This document shows, piece after piece, positions 47,945 through 57,473 of a DNA stretch of 64,000 nucleotides. The notes under the pieces are model-generated. The model saw only the letters and a program-made list of their open reading frames with translations, was not told the origin of the DNA and ran no database searches. The position numbers and the translations under genes were made by a program. The stretch is taken from contig SUWW01000002.1 in NCBI GenBank assembly GCA_015061285.1, forward strand, positions 217,952 through 281,951, read 5' to 3'. The stretch comes from Bacteroidales bacterium (GTDB lineage Bacteria > Bacteroidota > Bacteroidia > Bacteroidales > Marinilabiliaceae). The first letter of the stretch is position 1. Each line of letters starts with the position of its first letter.

Positions 47945-50467
47945 ATGGCTTCAGAAGAAGAAGTATTAGGAGAAAGAATTATTCCGGTAAAAATTGAGGA
48001 GCAAATGAAAACGGCCTACATCGACTATTCGATGTCCGTTATCGTTTCCAGAGCACTCCCTGATGTGCGCGATGGTTTGAAACCAGTACACCGTCGTATC
48101 CTCTACGGCATGAACGAGATACACGTTACAGCTAATTCCCCGACAAAGAAATCTGCACGTATCGTCGGTGACGTACTCGGTAAGTATCACCCACACGGCG
48201 ACTCGTCTGTCTATGGCGCGCTTGTGCATTTGGCTCAGCCTTGGGCTTTGCGCTATCCGCTTATCGATGGTCAAGGTAACTTTGGTTCTATGGACGGCGA
48301 CCAACCAGCGGCAATGCGTTACACTGAGGTCCGTATGCGTAAAATTGCAGAAGACATGCTCGTCGACATCGATAAAGAGACCGTAGATATGGTGCCAAAC
48401 TTCGATGAATCGCTCAGCGAACCTACAGTTCTTCCTACTCGCATCCCTTATCTGTTGGTTAACGGCGGTCAGGGCATTGCTGTAGGTATGGCTACCAACA
48501 TGCCTCCTCACAACATGCGTGATGCTATCAATGCTGTAATTGCATATATCGACAATCCAGATATTGAGATTGAGGAACTCATCAAAGTCATAAAAGCTCC
48601 TGATTTTCCTACAGGTGCTACTATCTATGGTTATCAAGGTGTTAAGGATGCTTACCTCACAGGTCGTGGTAGAATAGTCATTCGTTCGAAATGCGAATTT
48701 GAACAGATTCACGGCCACGATTGCATCATTGTTACTGAGATTCCTTATATGGTAAATAAAGCCGAGATGATTATGCGTATTGCCGACCTTGTGCAAGAAG
48801 GCAAACTCTCGGAAATCTCCAATATCAACGATGAATCGGACCAACGCGGTCTTCGTATAGTTATAGAACTCAAGCGCGATGCTGTGCCAAACATTGTTCT
48901 TAATCATTTGTATAAGAACACTGCACTTCAGTCGAGCTTCGGTGTAAACAACGTAGCCATCGTAAAAGGTCGTCCTAAAACACTCAATCTCAAGCAGATA
49001 ATCGAGTGTTTCTATGAACACCGTATGGAGGTTGTTATTCGTCGTACCACGTATGAAAAACGCGAAGCCGAAAAGCGCGCTCACATATTGCAAGGCTTAA
49101 TTATCGCAAGTGATAATATCGATGAAGTAGTTCGCATCATCCGAGCTGCCGATTCGCCCGACAAAGCCAAAGCAACACTTATGGAGCGATTCAACCTCGA
49201 CGACATTCAAGCACAAGCTATTGTTGATATGCGTTTGCGTCAACTCACTGGTCTTGAACAAGATAAACTCCGCGCTGAGTTCGACCGTCTCGAGAAACTT
49301 ATCGCCTACCTTACCGATTTGCTTGCAAATGAAGATTTACGTAAGGGCGTAGTGAAGAAAGAACTCGAAGAAATTGCCGAAAAATATGGTGATGAGCGTC
49401 GTACTAACATTGAGTACACCGCCGAGGAATTCAACCCTGAAGATTTCTATGCCGATGAAGATGTTGTAGTAACAGTTTCGCACGTTGGCTACATCAAACG
49501 TACGGCACTTAGCGAATTCAAGTCGCAAAGTAGGGGAGGGGTTGGCTCAAAAGGCTCAAGCACTCGCGACCAAGACTTCATCGAGCATCTCTATTCTGCT
49601 AAGATGCACGACACCATGATGTTCTTCACCAAATCGGGTCGCTGCTTCTGGAAGAAAGTTTACGACATTCCTGAGGGCAACAAAGCTTCGAAGGGTCGTG
49701 CTATACAGAACTTGCTCAATATCGAAACGGGTGATTCTGTCAAGGCATTCATCACCGTTCGTGGCTTGAACGATGCCGATTACACCAATTCGCACTACAT
49801 AATTATGGCTACTAAGCGAGGCATAATAAAGAAGTCGCTTCTTGCCGATTATTCGCGTCCTCGTCAGAATGGTATCATTGCCATATCAATAAAAGATGGT
49901 GACGAATTGCTCCGCGCTACGCTCACCGATGGCGATTCCGACTTGATGATGGCTACACTACGTGGTCGTGCAATACGCTTCAACGAGAACAAGATTCGTT
50001 GCATAGGTCGCACAGGCGCTGGTGTTCGCGGCATCACGCTCGAAGGAGACGACGATGCTGTGGTTGGTTTCGTTTCGCTTCCACAAGACTCTACCGATAA
50101 TGTATTCGTACTCTCGGAGAAAGGTTACGGCAAACGCTCAGCTATCGACGAATATCGTATCACAAATCGTGGCGGTAAGGGTGTGAAGACTCTGAACATT
50201 ACCGATAAGACAGGTCTCGTAATTGCTATCGATTCTATTAACGACGATAATGATCTTATGATTATCAATCGTTCAGGCATAACCATACGTATCCCAGCTG
50301 TCGAAATTCGCGTAAGCGGACGTGCAACACAGGGCGTTAAGTTGATAAACCTCACCAAGAAGAACGATAGCATTGCCTCTGGTACTGTTGTCCCTCATAG
50401 CGATGAAGAACCAGAAGAGATGGAAGAGGGTAGTGCTACATCGGATCCACAACCTACTAATGAATAA
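47945..50467 (+). CDS. gyrA: DNA gyrase subunit A
   Basis: An 840-residue type IIA topoisomerase subunit. [25 protein letters not shown] opens the winged-helix domain, and the catalytic Tyr126 is in AAMRYTEVR. The quinolone region reads [13 protein letters not shown]: the serine equivalent to E. coli Ser83 is kept (S87), but the next hotspot (E. coli Asp87) is Gly91. The C-terminal beta-pinwheel is complete, with the GyrA box as QSRGGVG, and ends in an acidic tail. A TPR gene follows after 35 bp. Confidence 0.97.
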   Translation: MASEEEVLGERIIPVKIEEQMKTAYIDYSMSVIVSRALPDVRDGLKPVHRRILYGMNEIHVTANSPTKKSARIVGDVLGKYHPHGDSSVYGALVHLAQPWALRYPLIDGQGNFGSMDGDQPAAMRYTEVRMRKIAEDMLVDIDKETVDMVPNFDESLSEPTVLPTRIPYLLVNGGQGIAVGMATNMPPHNMRDAINAVIAYIDNPDIEIEELIKVIKAPDFPTGATIYGYQGVKDAYLTGRGRIVIRSKCEFEQIHGHDCIIVTEIPYMVNKAEMIMRIADLVQEGKLSEISNINDESDQRGLRIVIELKRDAVPNIVLNHLYKNTALQSSFGVNNVAIVKGRPKTLNLKQIIECFYEHRMEVVIRRTTYEKREAEKRAHILQGLIIASDNIDEVVRIIRAADSPDKAKATLMERFNLDDIQAQAIVDMRLRQLTGLEQDKLRAEFDRLEKLIAYLTDLLANEDLRKGVVKKELEEIAEKYGDERRTNIEYTAEEFNPEDFYADEDVVVTVSHVGYIKRTALSEFKSQSRGGVGSKGSSTRDQDFIEHLYSAKMHDTMMFFTKSGRCFWKKVYDIPEGNKASKGRAIQNLLNIETGDSVKAFITVRGLNDADYTNSHYIIMATKRGIIKKSLLADYSRPRQNGIIAISIKDGDELLRATLTDGDSDLMMATLRGRAIRFNENKIRCIGRTGAGVRGITLEGDDDAVVGFVSLPQDSTDNVFVLSEKGYGKRSAIDEYRITNRGGKGVKTLNITDKTGLVIAIDSINDDNDLMIINRSGITIRIPAVEIRVSGRATQGVKLINLTKKNDSIASGTVVPHSDEEPEEMEEGSATSDPQPTNE

Positions 50468-50502
50468 TATTTTTATAGTTAGAACATTATAAATAGAAGA
50501 AA

Positions 50503-51693
50503 ATGAAAAAGATAGTATTAGTTATGACAGCCTTGGTTGCTGCCAGCACAGCTACTTGGGCACAAAAAGCCAAAGTAAAATCGGCTGAAAATTGCGTGAT
50601 ACTAAAGCAATTCGATAAAGCTAAATCGGACATCGATGAAGCTATGGTTCACCCTAAGACTGCCGAAGAGCCAAACACTTGGCTTACCGCTGCCGACGTA
50701 TATATCGAATGCGCCATCAACGGCAAGGGCGAAGCTGATTTTCTCGACAAAGCTAAAAGCTTCATCGAGAAAGCTGAAGAGCTCGATGCAAAAGGCAATG
50801 CAAAAGGCAAGAATATTGGCAAAGCTCAAAAAGCTATTCTGAAATACTACCAACAGTTCAACGGTAAGGCTCAGCAGTATGGTAGCAAAGCTTGGGGCGA
50901 CAAGGACTTCAAGAATGCTAAGAAAGCTTTCGATTACGCTATTTGGTCGAACAAGCAGCGTTTGAAAGAGGCTTACAACGAAATAGCCGACACAACCGAA
51001 ATATACAACTCGGCCCTCGCTGCTATGCAAGAGCCTGATTATAAATTCGCTGCAGAACGTTTCATGAAAACTGCAGAACTTGGCTACGATGGTCCAATGT
51101 CGATTCTTCGTGCAAACTATTGCTTCGAGCAAATGGGCGATTCTGCAAGCATGGAGAAAACTCTCAAATATGGTTTCCAAAAATATCCTGAGAGCAAAGA
51201 TGTGCTCACTACACTTATTCAATACTATTTGAGCGCACAACGTTCGTCAGAAGCTCTCGTTTATTTGAATCAAGCTATCGAGAAAGATCCTACCAATGTT
51301 CAATACTACTTCGCTCGTGGCTGCTTGAACGAGAAAATCGATGTAGAAAAGGCTATTGAAGACTACAACATCGCTCTCGAAAAAGATCCTAAATTCTTCA
51401 ACGCGCTCTACAACCTTGGCGTTGTATACTACAACAAAGGCATTGAGATTATGAACGTAGCAAGCGGCGAACGCGACAACAAGAAATACGACGCATTGGT
51501 TAAACAAGCTAACGACCAATTCATGAAATCGGCACCTTACCTCGAAAGAGCTGTTGAGGCTACCGATAGCAAAGAGAACAAAAAATACTCTCTCGATGCA
51601 TTGAAATCTATCTACTATCGTCTTGTTAGCGCAGAACTCGTTCCCGATGAAAAATATTCTTCAGTAATGAGCCGCCTAAGAGAGCTCGAGTAA
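50503..51693 (+). CDS. Exported tetratricopeptide-repeat protein
   Basis: A 396-residue protein with a signal peptide (IVLVMTALVAASTATWA). TPR helices are visible in the second half (YYLSAQRSSEALVYLNQAIEKDPTN; YYFARGCLNEKIDVEKAIEDYNIALEKDPKFFNALYNLGVVYYNKG). The first half is Lys-rich and helical. It is probably a periplasmic scaffold. It is co-transcribed with gyrA, 35 bp away, and ends at a strong terminator. The molecular role is unknown. Confidence 0.87.
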   Translation: MKKIVLVMTALVAASTATWAQKAKVKSAENCVILKQFDKAKSDIDEAMVHPKTAEEPNTWLTAADVYIECAINGKGEADFLDKAKSFIEKAEELDAKGNAKGKNIGKAQKAILKYYQQFNGKAQQYGSKAWGDKDFKNAKKAFDYAIWSNKQRLKEAYNEIADTTEIYNSALAAMQEPDYKFAAERFMKTAELGYDGPMSILRANYCFEQMGDSASMEKTLKYGFQKYPESKDVLTTLIQYYLSAQRSSEALVYLNQAIEKDPTNVQYYFARGCLNEKIDVEKAIEDYNIALEKDPKFFNALYNLGVVYYNKGIEIMNVASGERDNKKYDALVKQANDQFMKSAPYLERAVEATDSKENKKYSLDALKSIYYRLVSAELVPDEKYSSVMSRLRELE

Positions 51694-51724
51694 TTGATGT
51701 AAGTATCATTATTCTACATACTTA

Positions 51725-51758
51725 AGACCGTTGAGAAGCCTCAGCGGTCTTTTTTTTA
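51725..51758 (+). terminator. Rho-independent terminator of the gyrA-TPR operon
   Basis: AGACCGTTGAG pairs with CTCAGCGGTCT around a 4-base loop with one G-T pair, followed by eight T. Confidence 0.92.
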
Positions 51759-51940
51759 TTTTTTATTCATAAAAGACTCTAAAATCGTAGTTAGTTTATA
51801 ATTTCGCATAGCACAAAATAATCAAGTGAAGTTTGTGAATACATAAATTTACTACTCACATTATGAACATAAAAAATGAATCACTAACCCAGAAAAAGCA
51901 CGCCCAAATAGCATTTGGGTATTAATTGTTTCACATATAT

Positions 51941-53341
51941 ATGATAACACATTCAATAAACAGTACAAGAATAGAGGATGAAAAAGTCATCATTCGTCGT
52001 ATCGAAGAGATAATCGAATTGTTGCTATTCTCTACAGCATTCTATTACATGTGCCTACACTTCTATCCCGATATAGTGCTTGGCATTAGAATCTATGGTA
52101 GGGTAGCGGAGGTGCTACTTTATGCCATATTATGCTTCTTGATTATACATATAAATGAAGGCTTTCGCTTTGGTTATATGCGCTTCCAAGAGGTGTTAAC
52201 ATCACAAAACATCGCTATGCTGATAGTTAATGTTATCAGTTATACACTCATGTGCCTTATGTCGGTTAAAGTGCTAAATGTGCTTCCATTCTTGCTTCTG
52301 ATGGCTGCAGATTTCGTAATATCATACATATGCGTATATTTTTCAACGCGCTTCTATCATCAATTTCATGTTCCGTTGAATATGCTAATGATTTATGGAG
52401 GAAGTAACTACAACGATCTGAAAATCAAACTTGATGGTCGCTCGGATAAGTATCATGTCACCAAGATAGTGCCAGCAACACTTTCGTTTGAAGAACTTAC
52501 AAATATGATTCCTGAGTTTGATGCAGTTCTTATTTCTGACATCCCAGCCGAACCTCGTAATAATCTGCTCAAATGGTGCTATACCAATAGCATACGTACA
52601 TATCTGACGCCTAAAATCTCTGATGTTATCGAAGCTGGTTCGCAAGATATTTACCTTTTCGATACGCCATTGAAGTTGGTAAAAGGTTTAGGATTATCGT
52701 TTGGTAATAGAGTTGCAAAACGTGCTTTTGATCTTATACTTAGCTCTTTAGCATTTATTATACTCAGTCCAATTTTTCTTATAGTAGCAGTAGCTATAAA
52801 ACTAGAAGACCACGGACCAGCATTTTATATGCAAGAACGAGTTACGCAAGGTGGACGTAGATTTATGATCTACAAATTCCGTTCAATGATTGTTAATGCT
52901 GAGAAAAATGGCGAGGTTATACCAGCTACCGACCATGATTCGCGCATAACTAAAGTAGGACGAATTATACGAGCTTGCCGCGTAGACGAGCTACCACAAC
53001 TCATAAATATCATTGTTGGTGATATGTCGATTGTAGGTCCACGTCCAGAGCGTGTTGAACATGTTGAGAAGTATACTGAAATGATACCTGAATTTCAGCT
53101 ACGTACAAAAGTTAAAGGCGGCCTTACTGGTATGGCGCAGATATATGGTAAATACAATACGTCGCCGCTCAATAAGCTCAAATTTGACCTTATGTATATA
53201 GAGAATTACAATTTCCTTCTCGATATTAAGTTGATAATTATGACCATCAGAATTCTCTTCCAAAAAGAATCTACTGAAGGCTTCGATCCAACGGCAAGCA
53301 TGCTTATGCACGACAGCGTGGCAAATGGTAATCAACAATAA
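51941..53341 (+). CDS. Polyprenyl-phosphate sugar-1-phosphate transferase (WbaP/WcaJ type)
   Basis: A 466-residue protein starting at the ATG at 51941; a TTG five codons upstream was rejected. Four N-terminal membrane helices precede a CoA-binding-like domain. The C-terminal catalytic domain shows KRAFDLILSSLAFIILSP, YKFRSMIVNAE and CRVDELPQLINIIVGDMSIVGPRPE, marks of the bacterial sugar transferase family. It starts an exopolysaccharide or O-antigen unit on undecaprenyl phosphate. No other glycan genes are adjacent, so the rest of the pathway lies elsewhere. Confidence 0.92.
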   Translation: MITHSINSTRIEDEKVIIRRIEEIIELLLFSTAFYYMCLHFYPDIVLGIRIYGRVAEVLLYAILCFLIIHINEGFRFGYMRFQEVLTSQNIAMLIVNVISYTLMCLMSVKVLNVLPFLLLMAADFVISYICVYFSTRFYHQFHVPLNMLMIYGGSNYNDLKIKLDGRSDKYHVTKIVPATLSFEELTNMIPEFDAVLISDIPAEPRNNLLKWCYTNSIRTYLTPKISDVIEAGSQDIYLFDTPLKLVKGLGLSFGNRVAKRAFDLILSSLAFIILSPIFLIVAVAIKLEDHGPAFYMQERVTQGGRRFMIYKFRSMIVNAEKNGEVIPATDHDSRITKVGRIIRACRVDELPQLINIIVGDMSIVGPRPERVEHVEKYTEMIPEFQLRTKVKGGLTGMAQIYGKYNTSPLNKLKFDLMYIENYNFLLDIKLIIMTIRILFQKESTEGFDPTASMLMHDSVANGNQQ

Positions 53342-53360
53342 TATTAGAACACGAATATAT

Positions 53361-53395
53361 AAATGCGCGGTGCCCATAAGACACTGCGCATTTTA
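53361..53395. terminator. Convergent bidirectional terminator
   Basis: AAATGCGC at 53361-53368 pairs with GCGCATTT at 53386-53393. T-rich sequence follows on the plus strand and lies before it on the minus strand, between two converging genes. Confidence 0.7.
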
Positions 53396-53505
53396 TTTTA
53401 TTACCAACCATAAACAACTATTGATTACTCCCCTTGTTTGTCTTAGAATTTGTATTATGTTAAGTAGAATTATGGGGGAGTGTAAACAGGTTATTTAGAA
53501 ATCAA

Positions 53506-54927
53506 TTATTCATTACGCTGAGAGATAGATTGCAGATTGTCACAGCCATAGAAAACTTCTGGAGATATTGATAAATTCTTAGGAACAGAAACGAGCGTCA
53601 GATTTTTGCATTCTGCGAAAGCGTATTGACCAATATATTGCACGCTATCTGGAATATATATTTCACGCAAATCGCACAATGAAAAAGCTCCATTACCTAT
53701 ATACTTGAGATTCTCAGATAAATTGATGTTTTGTAGCATTTCACATCCACTAAAAGCTTCATCACCAATAGTTTCAAGAGAGTCTGGAAACTCAATAGTT
53801 TCTATCGAACTACAATCGGCATAAGCAAAGGCCTCTATGGTTATCAATCCATCAGGAAAATAAGGACTTGGCAAGCTATTGCAACCAACAAAGGCGTGAT
53901 GCTGTATGGTAGTCAAATTTGCAGGTAAGTTGCACTTTATCAGAGATATACAATTGGCAAAAGCATGACTACCTATAATTTCGACACATGATGGAATAAT
54001 TACTTCGCGCAGATTTTTTGCTCTATATGCAAAACGCTTACTAATAGTAACTAATGTAGATTCTATCGCTATTTTCTCTATAGAATTATTGAATGCAAAA
54101 GCACCATTATCTATGTACGTAGCAGAATTGGGAATAATGACATTAGAGGTATAAATGTGTGGAGGACAAGCAATTAATCGCGATAAAGATGCAGAATATA
54201 GAAGTCCATCAACAATAGAGAAATAATCATTATCGCTAATGGCAAATTCGTGCAGATTAAGACAATTGCGAAATGCATAAACACCTATATCTGAGATGGT
54301 TGAAGGAATGACCAGGCGCTTCAGATTTTCGCAATCTGCAAAGGCAAAATCTTCTATTTGCACTACCCCATACGGAATCTCAAATTCTGAGCCTACGGCC
54401 ATATTAGGCGCATAAATAAGCGTAAGACCATCGGTTGAATATAGGACTCCTTCGGTCGATTTTAGCCGTTGGTTTCCTTTCGTAACTATTATGTTCCTGA
54501 GTGACTTACAACCGCGAAATATCGAACCAGATATATATTCAATGGAATTGGGAATAGTTACAGATTCAAGTTTTTTGCAATCGGCAAACAAAAAATCCCC
54601 AAAATCTTCTATCGATTCAGGGAATGAAAATTCTGTTATTGATGTATGTGCAAATGCATAATTACCAATATATTGCAACGAGTTACATAAAGATATTTGT
54701 GATATACTTATGCACCCGAAAAAGGCATCATCACCAATGGATACTACCCCACTCGGTAACTCGATGCTTTTCAGAGATTTACAGCTGTAGAAAGCGCCAT
54801 TACCAATGGATTGCAAACTATTTGGCAGGTGAACTTCTTGCAAATTCTCGAATCCAGCATAAGCGCCTTCATCTATCGATAAAATAGCATCATCGAGTTT
54901 AATATGCGAATCGGTACACTCTGCCAT
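53506..54927 (-). CDS. BspA-type leucine-rich-repeat protein without signal peptide
   Basis: A 473-residue protein that is almost entirely a run of about twenty 22-24-residue repeats of the LRR_5/BspA kind (for example LQSIGNGAFYSCKSLKSIELP). The repeats begin within the first 20 residues (ILSIDEGAYAGFENLQEVHLP). No signal peptide, lipobox or sorting domain is present, so it appears cytoplasmic, unlike the surface-exposed BspA proteins. There is no room upstream for a longer start, because the next gene ends 12 bp away. It is the last gene of the operon, facing a convergent terminator. The binding partner is unknown. Confidence 0.85.
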   Translation of the reverse strand: MAECTDSHIKLDDAILSIDEGAYAGFENLQEVHLPNSLQSIGNGAFYSCKSLKSIELPSGVVSIGDDAFFGCISISQISLCNSLQYIGNYAFAHTSITEFSFPESIEDFGDFLFADCKKLESVTIPNSIEYISGSIFRGCKSLRNIIVTKGNQRLKSTEGVLYSTDGLTLIYAPNMAVGSEFEIPYGVVQIEDFAFADCENLKRLVIPSTISDIGVYAFRNCLNLHEFAISDNDYFSIVDGLLYSASLSRLIACPPHIYTSNVIIPNSATYIDNGAFAFNNSIEKIAIESTLVTISKRFAYRAKNLREVIIPSCVEIIGSHAFANCISLIKCNLPANLTTIQHHAFVGCNSLPSPYFPDGLITIEAFAYADCSSIETIEFPDSLETIGDEAFSGCEMLQNINLSENLKYIGNGAFSLCDLREIYIPDSVQYIGQYAFAECKNLTLVSVPKNLSISPEVFYGCDNLQSISQRNE

Positions 54928-54939
54928 TGTGTATGTATT

Positions 54940-55425
54940 TTATTGATTATCAACTATTACGTCGGCAATTATGGCTTTTACCATGCTAATCAAATCTTTG
55001 GGCGATAGTTTAAGTTGTAGACCGCGCTGACCAGCACTGATGTATATATAATCGAAATCGGCAGCCGTTTGGTGAATGAATATTGGAAAAGGCTTTTTGA
55101 GACCAATTGGTGAACATCCGCCTCGAATATAACCAGTAGTGGGCAATAGTTCCTTCATAGCTATCATTTCTGCACTTTTGTTAGCAGAAACCTTAGCAGC
55201 CTTCTTCAAATCGACTTCGCTATCGCCAGGAACCACGCATACAAAAATGCCATTTTTATCGCCTCGCAAGACGAGCGTTTTGAACACGCGCTTAATATCC
55301 TCGCCAAGTTCTGCAGCAACGTGAATGGCCGATAAATCGCTCTCATCGAACTCGTAGGGAATGAGTTCGTAGGCTATTTTCTCCTTATCAAGGAGTCGAG
55401 CCGCATTAGTTTTATTTATTTTCAT
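54940..55425 (-). CDS. ybaK: Cys-tRNA(Pro)/Cys-tRNA(Cys) deacylase YbaK/EbsC
   Basis: A 161-residue trans-editing factor that removes Cys mischarged on tRNA-Pro. KINKTNAARLLDKEKIAYELIPYE is the family start. VFKTLVLRGDKNGIFVCVVPGDSEVDLKKAAK holds the catalytic Lys region. GYIRGGCSPIGLKKPFPIFI is the substrate pocket. Length and order match YbaK. It lies between an LRR gene (12 bp) and a metallo-hydrolase gene (21 bp) in the operon. Confidence 0.94.
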   Translation of the reverse strand: MKINKTNAARLLDKEKIAYELIPYEFDESDLSAIHVAAELGEDIKRVFKTLVLRGDKNGIFVCVVPGDSEVDLKKAAKVSANKSAEMIAMKELLPTTGYIRGGCSPIGLKKPFPIFIHQTAADFDYIYISAGQRGLQLKLSPKDLISMVKAIIADVIVDNQ

Positions 55426-55446
55426 AATATTACTTACTATTAGTAA

Positions 55447-56208
55447 CTAACACTCTATTTCAAGGCCATCGTAGCTAAGGAATACATTAGCAGGAAGCGT
55501 TGGTTGAACCTCTGCATGAAGCCCAATTTCATGAGACATGTGCGTGAGGTAAGCCCGTTGTGGCTTGATAATATCTATAACCTCTATGGCTTGTTTTAGC
55601 GTGAAATGAGACATGTGCTCGTGATGACGCAACGCATTAATTACAAGAACTTTACAGCCACGCAAAAGTTCCATAGAAGACTCTGGAATGAAAGAAGCAT
55701 CGGTTATGTATGCACAATCGCCAATACGATAGCCTAATATGGGCAATTTGTAGTGAAGTACGCGAATTGGTATAATCTCTATACCATTGATATAGAAACG
55801 ATTTTCGTCAATTTCGTTCAACAGCAATTGCGGCACACCAGGATATTTATTGGCCGTAAATACATAACTAAGATTCTTACGAATGGCCTCAGCAGTGTGG
55901 TTTTCGGCATAAATAGTGACTGAACACCCCATAGTGTAATTAAGCCCACGAACGTCGTCCAGACCGCCAACATGGTCGTAGTGTTCGTGCGTAATTAGAA
56001 TGCCATCGATTTTGCGACAGTGAGAGCGTAGCATCTGCTGACGAAAATCGGGACCAGCATCGACGAGAAGCGTAGTATCGCCAATCGTCCAAAGAATGGA
56101 CGAACGAAGCCTCGTATCGCGACTATCAGAACTCTGGCAGACGCGACAATCACAACCAATAACGGGCACACCAATTGATGTGCCCGTTCCAAGGAAGGTT
56201 ATCTTCAT
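55447..56208 (-). CDS. MBL-fold metallo-hydrolase (PhnP-like)
   Basis: A 253-residue hydrolase. It opens ITFLGTGTSIGVPVIGCDCRVC, where the Cys residues fit an extra structural metal site. ITHEHYDHVGGLDD is the HxHxDH metal site, and YITDASFIPE and INALRHHEHMSHFTL supply the later Asp and His ligands. LTHMSHEIGLHAEV is the final conserved block. Related proteins cleave cyclic phosphodiesters. The substrate is unknown. It is co-transcribed with ybaK. Confidence 0.9.
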   Translation of the reverse strand: MKITFLGTGTSIGVPVIGCDCRVCQSSDSRDTRLRSSILWTIGDTTLLVDAGPDFRQQMLRSHCRKIDGILITHEHYDHVGGLDDVRGLNYTMGCSVTIYAENHTAEAIRKNLSYVFTANKYPGVPQLLLNEIDENRFYINGIEIIPIRVLHYKLPILGYRIGDCAYITDASFIPESSMELLRGCKVLVINALRHHEHMSHFTLKQAIEVIDIIKPQRAYLTHMSHEIGLHAEVQPTLPANVFLSYDGLEIEC

Positions 56209-56229
56209 TGTATATTGATATACAGAATA

Positions 56230-57423
56230 TTACAATTCCAAATCAACATCGAATTTCTCGTGCCAAGGCAAACCTTGTTCACCGAGACGAGCGAGGAATG
56301 GATCTGGATCGAAATCTTCTACATTCCAAACGCCTGGCTTCTTCCAAATGCCCTTCATAAACATCTCGGCACCCAAAGCGCAAGGAACACCAGTGGTGTA
56401 GCTAACGGCTTGTGTACCAGTCTCTTTATAGGCGGCTTCGTGGCTACAGTTATTATAAATATAATAAGTACGCTCTTTGCCATCTTTCAAGCCACGGATG
56501 CGGCAACCGATAGAGGTATAGCCCTCGTAGTTCTCGCCAAGTTCACCAGGATTAGGCAACACAGCCTTGAGGAACTGCAAAGGAACAATCTTAACGCCAT
56601 TGAAATCGACCTCGTCGATGCGAGCCATACCAATATCCTGAATAACACGTAAATGAGTAAGATACTCCTGACCGAAAGTCATCCAGAAACGTGCACGCTT
56701 GATGGTTGGGAAATTCTTCACGAGCGACTCAAGCTCCTCATGGAACATAAGATACGACTCTCGTTCGCCAATTTCGGGATAATTAAGACCCTTGTGAATC
56801 TCGAGAGCACCAGTTTCAACCCATTTACCATCTTGATAATAGCGGCCTTTTTGAGTGATTTCGCGGATATTTATTTCAGGATTGAAGTTCGTAGCAAAAG
56901 CTTTGTGGTGATTGCCAGCATTGCAATCGACGATGTCGAGATATTGGATTTCGTCGAAATGGTGTTTAGCTGCATACGCAGTGAAAACGCTCGTTACGCC
57001 AGGGTCGAAACCACAACCAAGAATAGCTGTAATACCAGCATCTTCGAAGCGTTTTTTGTATGCCCACTGCCAACTATACTCGAAATGAGCGACATCTTTA
57101 GGCTCATAGTTAGCGGTATCGAGGTATGAGGTATGTGTAGCCAAACAAGCCTCCATAATAGTTAGGTCTTGATATGGAAGAGCCACATTTACAACCAAAT
57201 CGGGTTTGACTTTGTTGATAAGAGCAACAAGTTCGTCGACATTATCAGCATCGACTTGCGCAGTTTTTATTCTGTCGCCGCCAATTTTTTTAGCTACAGC
57301 GTCGCACTTAGATTTAGTGCGGCTTGCGAGAGTAATTTCACTAAATACTTCTGGCAAAGCTGCCATTTTGTGAGCAACAACAGTACCTACACCGCCTGCT
57401 CCAATTTGTAATACTTTTCCCAT
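56230..57423 (-). CDS. Saccharopine dehydrogenase family, carboxynorspermidine dehydrogenase
   Basis: A 397-residue oxidoreductase. KVLQIGAGGVGTVVAHKMA is the NADPH-binding loop, NVALPYQDLTIMEACL and YLDTANYEP are the family motifs, and GCGFDPGVTSVFTAYA marks the substrate domain. In Bacteroides relatives this enzyme makes carboxynorspermidine or carboxyspermidine from aspartate semialdehyde and a diamine. It uses the alternative polyamine route. The decarboxylase partner (nspC) is not in the window. Confidence 0.88.
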   Translation of the reverse strand: MGKVLQIGAGGVGTVVAHKMAALPEVFSEITLASRTKSKCDAVAKKIGGDRIKTAQVDADNVDELVALINKVKPDLVVNVALPYQDLTIMEACLATHTSYLDTANYEPKDVAHFEYSWQWAYKKRFEDAGITAILGCGFDPGVTSVFTAYAAKHHFDEIQYLDIVDCNAGNHHKAFATNFNPEINIREITQKGRYYQDGKWVETGALEIHKGLNYPEIGERESYLMFHEELESLVKNFPTIKRARFWMTFGQEYLTHLRVIQDIGMARIDEVDFNGVKIVPLQFLKAVLPNPGELGENYEGYTSIGCRIRGLKDGKERTYYIYNNCSHEAAYKETGTQAVSYTTGVPCALGAEMFMKGIWKKPGVWNVEDFDPDPFLARLGEQGLPWHEKFDVDLEL

Positions 57424-57473
57424 TTTGAGCTATAATTTCAGATGCAAATCTGACAAAAAAAAACAAGATATTA

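Noticed and set aside
47966-49093. Minus-strand frame of 375 codons opposite gyrA
   Set aside because: Shadow of the highly conserved gyrA frame.
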